A stretch of 64,000 bases of DNA from an uncultured Pseudanabaenaceae cyanobacterium (GTDB lineage Bacteria > Cyanobacteriota > Cyanobacteriia > Pseudanabaenales > Pseudanabaenaceae), in the NCBI GenBank assembly GCA_937927915.1, contig CALGKB010000011.1:1-64000 (forward strand), given 5' to 3'. Shown in pieces: positions 10,968 to 20,969 of the stretch. The position numbers were made by a program, and so were the translations under genes. Below the pieces are notes generated by a model that saw only the letters and a list, made by a program, of their open reading frames with translations, made no database searches and was not told the origin of the DNA. Each line of letters begins with the position of its first letter. Position 1 is the first letter of the stretch.

Positions 10968-11100
10968 AATCTGACGGCAGTAGACCAATCCTAGTAATTG
11001 GAAACTTTAAGTCAGAGTGACGGTGCCCACCTGGTGTAACCGGGGTCAAAAACTGCGGTAAAACGGCGCAGCGGAGGGGTTTTTCCCTACTCCCCTTGCA
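10968..11100 (+). ncRNA. Candidate structured ncRNA or 5' leader
   Basis: Nested stems TCTGAC/GTCAGA enclosing CCAAT/ATTGG, then hairpins CTGCG/CGCAG and GGAGGGG-TTTTT-CCC-TA-CTCC; no family recognised. Confidence 0.3.
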
Positions 11101-11167
11101 GTCAAAGCAGTCAAGTCTGTTAGCATGGTTTTGGGGGGAAGGTTAGAATAGGGTCTGTTGTTTTCCT

Positions 11168-12898
11168 GTGGGTGTATTGCGTAGTTCTTACCTTGCCCTC
11201 CTACCCTACATTAAAACCCAATGGTGGCTGTTAGCTAAAGCCCTCCTTTGCACGATCGTCTACATTGGTGGGATGCCCATTTTGGCGATGGTGTTTGGGC
11301 TGGTGTCAGAGGCAGTGGGGGAGGGCAGTATTAGCAAAATTACCACCGTATCGGGGTACACAGTCTTGCTATTTACAGTGCAGGGCTTTTGTCAGTACGG
11401 GCAGGATGTGATGATGGCAGAGGCAGCTTTGCAGGTGACCAAAAGTTTGCGGGTAGATGCCTTTGCCCACTTACAATCCCTGGATTTGAGTTATTTTGCC
11501 GAGGCGCGGGCGGGGGATTTGTCCTATCGCTTAACGGAAGACATCGATCGCATTGGGGAAGTGATGGCCAAGTTTTTCTATCAGTTTTTGCCCTCGGTGT
11601 TGCAGTTAATTTTGATTTTGGGGTATATGTTTTACCTCAATTGGATTCTCACTCTCACTGTTTTAATTGTTGCTCCTTTGCTGGCGGTGATTGTAGCCTG
11701 GTTTGGCGATCGGATGCTGCATTTGGCACGGCGCAGTCAAGACCAGGTGTCCACCCTTTCTGCCTTTTTGGCGGAGATTTTTAGTGGCATTCGCTTAGTG
11801 CGGGCATTTGGCGCCGAAGAGTTTGAAACCCACAGATTTCAGCAGGCAGCGGAACTGCACAGACAGAGTAAATATGCCACCGATCGGATTCGCTCTATCC
11901 AGTACCCCGTCGTCAGTTTGCTACAGGCAGTTGCTATTATCATCCTCATTTGGATTGCCGTGTGGCAGATTGCCCAGGGGGCGTTAGAGGTAAAAAACTT
12001 TGTCTCCTTTTGTGCCGCTGTCGCCCTCCTAATTGACCCCATTCGAAATGTGACTAATAACTACAACGAACTAAAACAGGTGCAGGCATCCACCGATCGG
12101 GTGTTTGAATTGTTTCAACTGCAACCAGCAGTAACAGAGCGATCGGATGCAGTGGATTTGGGGGCAATTCAGGGGAAGATTGAGTTTAGGGGGGTCTATT
12201 TCCAATATCCTGACCAGCGGGATTGGGTGTTAAAAAATATCAGCACTATCATCTACCCAGGGGAAATTGTTGCCCTAGTGGGGACATCGGGGGCAGGGAA
12301 AAGTACGCTCCTAAATTTGTTATTGCGTTTTTATGACCCCCAGCAAGGAAAAGTCCTCATTGATGACCAGGACATTAGGCAAGTTACCCTCCGCAGTTTA
12401 CGCCGCCAAATTGCCATCGTGCCCCAGGAAACCCTTCTTTTTTCCGGTACCATAGCTGCCAATATTGCCTTTGGTAAAACCCATATCGATCGGGCAGAGA
12501 TTGAGAGAGCCGCCCGCATTGCCAACGCCCATGATTTCATTATGGCACTGCCTCAACAATACGACACTTGGGTAGGGGAACGGGGAGTAAACCTGTCAGG
12601 AGGACAGCGACAGAGAATAGCCATTGCCAGAGCTGTTTTACACAACCCCAAAATTCTGCTGTTGGATGAGGCTACTTCTGCCCTTGATAGTGAATCGGAA
12701 GCCCTAGTGCAAGAAGCCCTACAACGCTTGATGGTCGATCGGACGGTATTAGTTATCGCCCACCGCCTAGCAACAGTGAAAAATTGCGATCGGATTTTTG
12801 TCTTAGAAAAGGGGCAGATTATTGAGTCAGGTAACCACCAGGAATTACTAGCCCTCAATGGTCGCTATAGCCAACTCCATGCCCTTCAGTTTTCTTAG
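11168..12898 (+). CDS. ABC transporter, fused permease/ATPase (MsbA-like)
   Basis: ABC membrane domain; GTSGAGKST Walker A; LSGGQRQRIAIARA; LLLDEATSALD. Confidence 0.95.
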   Translation: MGVLRSSYLALLPYIKTQWWLLAKALLCTIVYIGGMPILAMVFGLVSEAVGEGSISKITTVSGYTVLLFTVQGFCQYGQDVMMAEAALQVTKSLRVDAFAHLQSLDLSYFAEARAGDLSYRLTEDIDRIGEVMAKFFYQFLPSVLQLILILGYMFYLNWILTLTVLIVAPLLAVIVAWFGDRMLHLARRSQDQVSTLSAFLAEIFSGIRLVRAFGAEEFETHRFQQAAELHRQSKYATDRIRSIQYPVVSLLQAVAIIILIWIAVWQIAQGALEVKNFVSFCAAVALLIDPIRNVTNNYNELKQVQASTDRVFELFQLQPAVTERSDAVDLGAIQGKIEFRGVYFQYPDQRDWVLKNISTIIYPGEIVALVGTSGAGKSTLLNLLLRFYDPQQGKVLIDDQDIRQVTLRSLRRQIAIVPQETLLFSGTIAANIAFGKTHIDRAEIERAARIANAHDFIMALPQQYDTWVGERGVNLSGGQRQRIAIARAVLHNPKILLLDEATSALDSESEALVQEALQRLMVDRTVLVIAHRLATVKNCDRIFVLEKGQIIESGNHQELLALNGRYSQLHALQFS

Positions 12899-13485
12899 TA
12901 GTGGCACTGTGCCAAAACCAAATAATCATTGCCAACAGGGCGAGGACAGCAAACCGCAACACATAGCTCACCAAATCCGAGAGGGGAATAAACTGACCAC
13001 AGAAGTAGGCTAGAGAAGTCATGGTCACGCCCCAGATGATTGCCCCCAAACTGTTAAAGAGCAAAAAACGGGGGTAGCTCATACCCGCAATACCCGCCAA
13101 AGGACCGGCAAATATCCGCAACAGCGCCACAAATCTGCCCCACAGGACCGCCCGATCGGCATTGGCATGGAAGTTCCCGCTCCACATGACCAGGGGGAAT
13201 GGCAAACCAGTGGGCTATTTTTGTGACCAGGGGAAGACCGCCCCACCGCCCCAGCCAGTAGCCACAGCTGTCACCGATGATTGCCCCCCCGATCGCGCTC
13301 AGCAACACCCCGCCATAACTCAACTCCCCGTTGCCCGCCAAAAAACCACCGATCAAAGTTAAAGTTTCCCCTGGCAGCGGGATACCAGCATTTTCCAGTA
13401 AAATCCCTGCCAAAATCACGCCATAACCGTAATGATGCGCCAGCTGCAAAAGAGTATCTAAGGCAAAAATTTCCGCCACAGCCAC
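12855..13485 (-). pseudogene. DedA family membrane protein disrupted by a frameshift
   Basis: N-terminal half in ORF 13054-13485 (GENAGIPLPGETLTLIGG-like), C-terminal half in ORF 12855-13205 (ADRAVLWGRFVALLRIFAGPLAGIAGM) in another frame; break near 13165-13195. Confidence 0.8.
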
Positions 13486-13604
13486 CTAAACTAAAACCAA
13501 GCTTTAACTTTCTTCATTATATTGTCATCCCTACGCCTGCTGAGCTTGTCTTAGAAAGACCCTCTTTCTGCTAACATCAAATCCACAGCGCCAGCGAAGT
13601 TACC

Positions 13605-13943
13605 ATGCAACTAGCAGAACTCTTAAAAAACCTCAAATTCAACGACCAGGGCTTGATCCCCGTTATTACCCAGGACTACCAAGACAACACCGTCCTGATG
13701 ATGGCATGGATGAATGCAGAAGCGATCGCTAAGACCCTAGAAACAGGGGAAGTACACTACTGGAGCCGATCGCGGCAGGAACTGTGGCACAAGGGGGCAA
13801 CCTCAGGGCACATCCAAAAACTCAAGCAATTTTTCTATGACTGTGATGGCGACACGCTGCTAGTCAAAGTAGAACAACTAGGGGGAATTGCTTGTCACAC
13901 AGGGGCGCGCAGTTGTTTCTTTACAGAAGTCAGCCTCGACTAG
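13605..13943 (+). CDS. hisI: Phosphoribosyl-AMP cyclohydrolase
   Basis: [38 protein letters not shown]; no HisE domain. Confidence 0.96.
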   Translation: MQLAELLKNLKFNDQGLIPVITQDYQDNTVLMMAWMNAEAIAKTLETGEVHYWSRSRQELWHKGATSGHIQKLKQFFYDCDGDTLLVKVEQLGGIACHTGARSCFFTEVSLD

Positions 13944-14440
13944 TTATACCAGAACATCCCTTTAATCCCTTCCGGGTCAGGGCAAAAACCAAGGCGCTTA
14001 TAAAACTCCACCACATGGGCATCGGCAAATAAACTGATGTTACTGATGTCAGCACGGCGCAGCTCATTGATCAACTCCAGCATCAGTGCCCGCCCCAACC
14101 CCCGATTTTGAAATTCCGGATGGATTGCTACATCCCAGATCGTGGCATTGAAGGCGTGGTCAGAGGTAGCCCTGGCAAAGCCAATCAGGCGCTGATAGGA
14201 CCCACGAAAGTACCACAGGGAAGCCACCACAAAACTGTGTTGCAAAGCCTTTTTTACCTTGTGCAGAGGACGGCGTGACCAACCCACCGCATCGCAAAGT
14301 TCTTCCAGTTCGTAGAGGTCAATGTTTTTGTCCGTGCTGAAGTATATCTGCTCCGTATAGCCTGGCAACCGCCGCATCTTGGCTTTCTTTGCCGCTTCGG
14401 GAACTTCGGTGGTACTAAACAGGCTTTTCCAAAACACCAT
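13940..14440 (-). CDS. GNAT N-acetyltransferase (Ycf52-like)
   Basis: [52 protein letters not shown]. Confidence 0.88.
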   Translation of the reverse strand: MVFWKSLFSTTEVPEAAKKAKMRRLPGYTEQIYFSTDKNIDLYELEELCDAVGWSRRPLHKVKKALQHSFVVASLWYFRGSYQRLIGFARATSDHAFNATIWDVAIHPEFQNRGLGRALMLELINELRRADISNISLFADAHVVEFYKRLGFCPDPEGIKGMFWYN

Positions 14441-14469
14441 GATTGCCTAGTCTCTATGGATTGAGTGTA

Positions 14470-15684
14470 CTACGTCTGGTTGGTAATTGCGTATTTATCC
14501 TTGCCCCGCCCCAGGGCAAATTTCACCGATTCTGCCACATTGTCACTACAAGTGACCAAAAATACTGCTAAAGCAAGAAGAGAAATCAAACTGGCAATCC
14601 AGAACACCGTTACCAAGGGCACCCCCTTGGGCAACAACTGCATCACCCACCCCACCACACTGGCAGAAGTGGCAATGCCCACATCAAACCCTAACCAGGC
14701 TGTCCCCATCACCGTCCCCCGCTCTGGGGGAGAAGTCCGATCGGCTAACCAGGCAATCACCGTTGGAATGGCTGTCCCCGCTGCCACACCGTCGATAATC
14801 GCCCCCACCACGATCGCTTCTGAGGAAGTAGCAGTTGCCACGATGAGCATGGACAGGGCATAGCAGACTAGGGAAAAGGTGATAAAAATACCGCGACCAT
14901 AGCGATCACCCAGACTCGCTACCGGCAGGCGAAAGATAAATTGCGCCATCGAAGCAGCGGCATAAAAGGTACCCGCCCTCACCCCCAGTTGCAATTCCTC
15001 CAGCAGTTTGGGCAAGTAGGTACTGACAATGCCAAAGACCATCCCCACCGCTAGCAGGACAAAGGCAGGGGATCGCACCCTAGCTGTAGTGACTAATTCC
15101 CAAATGGGCAGAGGTTTTTGCTGGCAGGCAGGGCAGGGCGTGTAGACATCCTGGACAAAGAGAGTACAGACCAACCCAATCATGGCAAAAGTAGCAGCCA
15201 TGGCAAAGGCAGCCCCATACCCCCACTCCTGTCGGAGGGTGTCCCCTGCCCAGGGACCCAAACCCAAGCCCAAGGGATTGACCAAACTGAGAAACCCGAT
15301 CACCTGTCCCCGCTTCCCTGGCGGCGCTATATCCCCCATCAGAGCAGCATAGCCAGTAGCAAAGGAACCCACCGCCAAGGCATGGATCGGCCGCAGAGCA
15401 ATCACAATAGGGACATGGGGCAACAGCCCGTAGAGGAGGGGAATCGTTCCCGCAATTATTAAACCCAGCTGCATCGATCGTTTTCTGCCCCAGCGATCAG
15501 CCAAGCGCCCCAAAGCGCCGCGAAAGAGAATCAGCCCTGTGGCAAAAGCCGCCATCACCAAGCCTACATAGGCCTCTCCCCTCAACTCCTCTCCCACATA
15601 GAGGGGCATAATTGGCAGATTACACCCCATGCTAGACCAAAAAGAAAGACCAGCAATGAAAGCAAAGACAGCACAGACAAACAT
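14470..15684 (-). CDS. MFS transporter
   Basis: 404 aa, about 12 TM; GRLADRWGRKRSMQLG motif. Confidence 0.9.
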   Translation of the reverse strand: MFVCAVFAFIAGLSFWSSMGCNLPIMPLYVGEELRGEAYVGLVMAAFATGLILFRGALGRLADRWGRKRSMQLGLIIAGTIPLLYGLLPHVPIVIALRPIHALAVGSFATGYAALMGDIAPPGKRGQVIGFLSLVNPLGLGLGPWAGDTLRQEWGYGAAFAMAATFAMIGLVCTLFVQDVYTPCPACQQKPLPIWELVTTARVRSPAFVLLAVGMVFGIVSTYLPKLLEELQLGVRAGTFYAAASMAQFIFRLPVASLGDRYGRGIFITFSLVCYALSMLIVATATSSEAIVVGAIIDGVAAGTAIPTVIAWLADRTSPPERGTVMGTAWLGFDVGIATSASVVGWVMQLLPKGVPLVTVFWIASLISLLALAVFLVTCSDNVAESVKFALGRGKDKYAITNQT

Positions 15685-15689
15685 GAGAA

Positions 15690-17087
15690 CTAACGTTTAG
15701 GACTACCCACAATCCTGGGGGCAGAATTATGATGACGACGGAGGGGCTTAGGCGGTTGCTTGGCCAAAATCTCCATCACTGCCTTTTCCGCCCGATCGGA
15801 TTGCATCTGGGAGTATGCCAACTGTAAAGCCGCTGCCGCTACTGCCTGGGGGTCATAAATCTCAGTCAGTTGAGAGACTAGAGGGAGAAAGGAGGCAAGG
15901 CGCTCCCCTGCCAGGGCATTGTGAATTTGGGTGGTAAAGCGGGCAATCCAACAGGCTTGTAATTGTTGCAGCGTGGGCATTTCGTAGATTTTAATCGGCT
16001 GTCCCGTCAGCTTCTCCAGTTGCTTGAGACGATACTTTTCCTTGGCGGTAATCAGGGAAATTGCCTTGCCCGTCCTGCCTGCCCTACCTGTGCGCCCAAT
16101 GCGGTGGATGTAGCGATCGGGGTCATCGGGCAAATCCACATTAAAGACATGGGTAAGTCCGTCGATGTCCAAGCCCCTAGCGGCAATATCCGTTGCCACA
16201 ATCCACCTCACCTGCTGAGTGCGGAATCTTCTGATCAACATTTCCCGCTGTGCCTGGGAGAGATTGCCGTGGTATTCATCCACCGAATGTCCCGCTTCCT
16301 GCAGGAGAGTATTCAGGCGGCTGGCAGCCTCCTTTGTACGCACAAAGATAATCGCTGACTCTGGCGCTTCCAACTCTAGGATCGGTAACAATGCCTCTTC
16401 CTTGCTGAGGTGGGAGGGGACAAAATAGGCCTGCTGCTCAATTTGCTTTTTGGTGACCGTATCGCTTTTAATCTGCACCGTAACAGGGTTTTGCAGATAG
16501 CGCTGCACCAGTTTTTGCACCGCCAAGGGCATCGTGGCAGAGAAAAAGGCAGACTGCTTAGCAGGGGGGGTAGCACTGAGAATCCTCTCCACATCCTCAA
16601 TGAACCCCATGTTCAACATCTCGTCCGCCTCATCCAGGACAAAATAGCGCAGATGCTGCAAGTCCAGGACACCCCGCTCCATAAGGTCAATCACCCGCCC
16701 CGGTGTACCCACTACCACCTGCACCCCCTGCTCCAATTGCTTGATCTGCCGATCGATGGACTGCCCCCCATAAACACAGGCAATGCGCGCTCCCCCTGGT
16801 TTGAGATTAAAGCTTTTTACCGCCTGCATCACCTGCAGTGCCAACTCCCGCGTGGGGGTAAGAATCATCCCCTGTAAATGGGGGTTTTTGGTATCGATCA
16901 ACTCCAACATAGGTAGAGAAAAGGCGGCTGTCTTTCCCGTCCCCGTCTGGGCTAGACCTAATACATCCCGTCCCATGAGTAAATGGGGAATTGCCTGGGC
17001 TTGAATGGGAGTGGGGCTGACAAAACCCAGGTGCTGTAAAAGTGCGACACGCTCTGCTGAAATACCAAGGTCAAGAAAAGTGGGCAT
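15690..17087 (-). CDS. DEAD-box ATP-dependent RNA helicase
   Basis: AQTGTGKTAAF, PTRELALQ, VLDEADEML, SAT, RGLDIDGL, HRIGRTGRAG. Confidence 0.97.
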   Translation of the reverse strand: MPTFLDLGISAERVALLQHLGFVSPTPIQAQAIPHLLMGRDVLGLAQTGTGKTAAFSLPMLELIDTKNPHLQGMILTPTRELALQVMQAVKSFNLKPGGARIACVYGGQSIDRQIKQLEQGVQVVVGTPGRVIDLMERGVLDLQHLRYFVLDEADEMLNMGFIEDVERILSATPPAKQSAFFSATMPLAVQKLVQRYLQNPVTVQIKSDTVTKKQIEQQAYFVPSHLSKEEALLPILELEAPESAIIFVRTKEAASRLNTLLQEAGHSVDEYHGNLSQAQREMLIRRFRTQQVRWIVATDIAARGLDIDGLTHVFNVDLPDDPDRYIHRIGRTGRAGRTGKAISLITAKEKYRLKQLEKLTGQPIKIYEMPTLQQLQACWIARFTTQIHNALAGERLASFLPLVSQLTEIYDPQAVAAAALQLAYSQMQSDRAEKAVMEILAKQPPKPLRRHHNSAPRIVGSPKR

Positions 17088-17300
17088 AGTTGCTCCTGTT
17101 TGTGTTTACCGTTGCCCAGCCCTTCCTTGAGAGACGTCACTAAACTTCCACAGGTAGAACGGGCAAGTATTTTATCATACCCCATCATAAGGGATTTTGT
17201 TAAGTTGTGTAAAGACTACTGTCGTAAACTTGCTTACATACAGGGGTGGTGGGAGGGGGTAGAATTAACCTCTAACTGTAAAGCGTAGTTTGGAACCCCC

Positions 17301-20300
17301 ATGCCCCGTCGCAACGACATCCACAAAATTCTGCTCATTGGTGCTGGTCCCATCGTCATCGGTCAAGCCTGCGAGTTTGATTATTCCGGTACGCAAGCCT
17401 GCAAAGTCCTCAAGGAGGAGGGCTACGAGGTGGTGTTAGTCAACTCCAATCCCGCCACGATTATGACTGACCCCCGTACCGCCGATCGTACCTACATTGA
17501 ACCCATCACCCCGGAGATTGTAGAGCAGATTATTGCTAAGGAGAGACCAGACGCTCTCTTGCCGACCATGGGGGGACAAACAGCCCTTAATACAGCAGTG
17601 GCTTTGGCAGAAAGGGGAGTGCTAGACAAGTACGGGGTAGAGCTGATTGGGGCAAAACTGGAGGCAATCAAAAAAGCGGAAGACCGCAAGCTGTTCAAGG
17701 AGACCATGCAGCAAATTGGCATTAAGGTTTGTCCGTCGGGGTTAGCGACTACTATGGCGGAGGCTTGGGCGGTGGCACAGAGTATTGGCACCTATCCCTT
17801 GATTATCCGTCCTGCCTACACCCTGGGGGGTACGGGGGGCGGCATTGCCTACAACCAGGAGGAGTTTGAACAGATTGCCAGTGGCGGCTTAGAGGCTTCT
17901 CCCGTCTCCCAGATTTTAATTGAGCAGTCTCTCCTAGGGTGGAAGGAATATGAACTGGAGGTGATGCGGGATATTGCCGACAATGTGGTGATCATCTGCA
18001 GCATTGAAAACTTTGACCCTATGGGGGTGCATACGGGGGATTCAATTACAGTGGCACCTGCTCAAACCCTCACGGACAAGGAGTATCAACGGCTGCGGGA
18101 CTATGCCATCAAGGTTATGCGCGCCATTGGTGTAGAAACCGGCGGTTCTAACGTCCAGTTTGCCGTCAATCCAGAGGATGGGGAGGTGATTATTATTGAG
18201 ATGAATCCCCGTGTCTCCCGCAGTTCTGCCCTGGCTTCTAAGGCAACAGGCTTTCCTATTGCCAAGATGGCGGCGAAGTTAGCAGTGGGCTATACCCTCA
18301 ACGAAATTCCTAATGACATCACCAAGAAAACGCCAGCCAGTTTTGAACCGACCATAGATTACGTCGTCACCAAGATTCCCCGCTTTGCCTTTGAGAAATT
18401 CCCCGGCTCTGACCCCACCCTCACAACCCAAATGAAGTCCGTCGGGGAGGCAATGGCGATCGGGCGCACTTTCCAGGAGTCCATCCAAAAGGCTATCCGA
18501 TCGTTGGAAATGGGTAGGTTTGGTTTTGGTGCTGATGGGGAAGACCCTGTTTACTCTCTGGAGCAGATCAAAGCCAGCTTGCGTACTCCCAATCCCGATC
18601 GGTTGTTGATGATTCGCCAGGCATTTTTGGCGGGGCTGACGGTGGAGACAGTGGCAAATTTAAGCAAGATTGACCCCTGGTTCATTCAAAAATTGCGGGA
18701 AATCACCGACCAAGAGTTAGCCATCAGGGGTAAAAAGCTGGCAGAGATAACCGCTGAAGAAATGGCACAACTAAAGCGCATGGGCTTTAGCGATCGGCAA
18801 ATTGCTTTTTTGACCCAAACTAACGAAGACACCGTCCGTGACTATAGGAAAGAACTGGGGGTAATTCCTGTCTACAAAACAGTGGATACCTGTGCGGCGG
18901 AATTTGAGGCATTCACTCCCTATCACTACTCCACCTACGAATTAGAGACGGAGATCAGACCGACAGACAAGCCGAAGGTGATGATCCTGGGGGGCGGTCC
19001 CAACCGTATCGGGCAAGGGATTGAGTTTGACTATTGTTGTTGTCATGCTAGTTATGCGTTGCAGGAGTTAGGTTACGAAACAATCATGGTCAACTCCAAC
19101 CCAGAGACAGTTTCTACCGACTATGACACGAGCGATCGCCTCTATTTTGAACCCCTCACCCGCGAAGATGTGCTGAATATTATTGAGGCGGAAAAACCGA
19201 TCGGGATCATCATTCAGTTTGGGGGACAGACTCCCCTCAAGTTAGCCCTACCGCTGCAGAAGTATCTGCAAGCACATCCCGAATTGCCGACCAAAATTTG
19301 GGGCACTTCTCCGGATTCTATTGACATTGCCGAAGACCGCGAACGCTTTGAACAAATCTGTCAGGAATTGGGTATCCGCCAACCTGCCAATGGCATTGCC
19401 CGCTCATTTCCGGAGGCCCTAGAAGTAGCGCGTCGGGTGGGTTATCCCGTTGTTGTGCGTCCCAGCTATGTCCTAGGGGGGCGGGGGATGGAAATTGTCT
19501 ACACCGACAGTGAACTGGAAAACTACATGACCAGAGCGGTGTTAATTGAGCCAGAACATCCCGTCTTGATTGACCATTTCCTGGAGGGAGCGATCGAAGT
19601 GGATGTGGATGCCATTGCGGACAGTCAGGGGCATGTGGTGATCGGGGGGATCATGGAACACATTGAAGAAGCAGGGATTCACTCTGGGGACTCCGCCTGT
19701 GCCATTCCCACTTTTTCCCTTAGCAAATCCACCCTAGATACAATCAGGGAATGGACGATCGCCTTGGCAAAACGGCTGCAGGTAGTGGGGCTGATGAACG
19801 TGCAATATGCGGTGCAGGTAGAACGCAACGGCTATCACAAAGAGCGGGTGTTTATCCTAGAAGCTAATCCCAGGGCTTCCCGCACAGTGCCCTACGTCAG
19901 TAAAGCGATCGGTGTGCCTTTAGTCAACCTAGCAACTAAAGTGATGGCGGGTTACTCCCTGCCTGAATTGGGCTTTACACGGGAAGTGTTCCCCGATCGG
20001 GTTTCCATCAAAGAAGCGGTGTTGCCCTTTGCCAAATTCCCCGGCACCGATACGATTTTGGGACCGGAAATGCGATCGACGGGGGAAGTGATGGGCATTG
20101 ATACAGACTTTGGGCGCGCTTATGCCAAAGCCCAGATTGCCGCAGGACAGAATCTGCCCTTGAGTGGCACAGTCTTTATTTCCGTCAATGAGAGGGACAA
20201 ACGCAGTGTTACCAGTGTGGCGGAAGGCTTTGCTGAACTTGGTTTTCGCATCATTGCCACCGAGGGGACGTATCGCATACTGCAGCGCAACGGCATTCCC

Positions 20301-20567
20301 TGTCAGCAGGTCTTAAAACTACACGAAGGCAGACCCCACATCGGCGATGCTATCAGGAACGGACAGGTACAGCTAATAGTCAACACCCCCTCCGGCAGTG
20401 AAGCCCAGACCGATGCCCAGATGATCCGCCGTGCCGCCCTCCTGTACAAAATTCCCGTCGTCACCACCATTGCCGGCGCTAAAGCCACGATCGCTGCTAT
20501 CCGTGCCCTGAAGGAAGCTCCCCTCTCCGTGCAGCCAATTCAGGAATTTCAAAGAGTCATCAGTTGA
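17301..20567 (+). CDS. carB: Carbamoyl-phosphate synthase large subunit
   Basis: 1088 aa; [22 protein letters not shown] and [17 protein letters not shown], duplicated ATP-grasp. Confidence 0.99.
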   Translation: MPRRNDIHKILLIGAGPIVIGQACEFDYSGTQACKVLKEEGYEVVLVNSNPATIMTDPRTADRTYIEPITPEIVEQIIAKERPDALLPTMGGQTALNTAVALAERGVLDKYGVELIGAKLEAIKKAEDRKLFKETMQQIGIKVCPSGLATTMAEAWAVAQSIGTYPLIIRPAYTLGGTGGGIAYNQEEFEQIASGGLEASPVSQILIEQSLLGWKEYELEVMRDIADNVVIICSIENFDPMGVHTGDSITVAPAQTLTDKEYQRLRDYAIKVMRAIGVETGGSNVQFAVNPEDGEVIIIEMNPRVSRSSALASKATGFPIAKMAAKLAVGYTLNEIPNDITKKTPASFEPTIDYVVTKIPRFAFEKFPGSDPTLTTQMKSVGEAMAIGRTFQESIQKAIRSLEMGRFGFGADGEDPVYSLEQIKASLRTPNPDRLLMIRQAFLAGLTVETVANLSKIDPWFIQKLREITDQELAIRGKKLAEITAEEMAQLKRMGFSDRQIAFLTQTNEDTVRDYRKELGVIPVYKTVDTCAAEFEAFTPYHYSTYELETEIRPTDKPKVMILGGGPNRIGQGIEFDYCCCHASYALQELGYETIMVNSNPETVSTDYDTSDRLYFEPLTREDVLNIIEAEKPIGIIIQFGGQTPLKLALPLQKYLQAHPELPTKIWGTSPDSIDIAEDRERFEQICQELGIRQPANGIARSFPEALEVARRVGYPVVVRPSYVLGGRGMEIVYTDSELENYMTRAVLIEPEHPVLIDHFLEGAIEVDVDAIADSQGHVVIGGIMEHIEEAGIHSGDSACAIPTFSLSKSTLDTIREWTIALAKRLQVVGLMNVQYAVQVERNGYHKERVFILEANPRASRTVPYVSKAIGVPLVNLATKVMAGYSLPELGFTREVFPDRVSIKEAVLPFAKFPGTDTILGPEMRSTGEVMGIDTDFGRAYAKAQIAAGQNLPLSGTVFISVNERDKRSVTSVAEGFAELGFRIIATEGTYRILQRNGIPCQQVLKLHEGRPHIGDAIRNGQVQLIVNTPSGSEAQTDAQMIRRAALLYKIPVVTTIAGAKATIAAIRALKEAPLSVQPIQEFQRVIS

Positions 20568-20846
20568 AAGAGACAGGCGGTAAAGACCCAGAAGCCTGGC
20601 TAACAAATCACTAGAGCCACAGACGAATATGTCTAGATTGAACTAAGAGGATAGCTCCCCGATCGATCGAACTGGCTTGCCTTTGCTACTCGTAAATCTT
20701 TCCTTTTACTTAAAAGAGAACATTTATTAAACTTTGTAGAAGAAAATACAGACAAAACAGACATTGTTTTTTCTCCTGGAGAGACCCGCAGGAAAAACAA
20801 GCAGGATAGAAGAATAGGACAGTCAGACCTTGTGGTTTTGGTAGAG

Positions 20847-20888
20847 ACTAGCTCCCTGCAAGGGAGGAATGGGAAATCCCCAGCTGTC
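20847..20888 (+). promoter_or_regulatory. Candidate three-way-junction RNA element upstream of agrE
   Basis: P1 GAC(T)AGCT/AGCTGTC encloses hairpins CCC-TGCAA-GGG and GGG-AAAT-CCC. Confidence 0.3.
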
Positions 20889-20969
20889 AAAGTATATCAC
20901 TGTGAACATTATCCCCCCAGGAACCGAGATTATGCTATAGCTGATACTACGACTAAAGACAGACACTCT

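Noticed and set aside
13162-13574. Plus-strand ORFs of 66 and 97 aa
   Set aside because: Antisense to the frameshifted dedA; Pro-rich shadow translations without domain signal
20847-20888. Guanidine-II (mini-ykkC) riboswitch upstream of agrE
   Set aside because: Paired hairpins present but the loops lack the ACGR signature
20633-20890. 85-aa minus-strand ORF upstream of agrE
   Set aside because: No plausible RBS or domain; overlaps the candidate leader RNA structure
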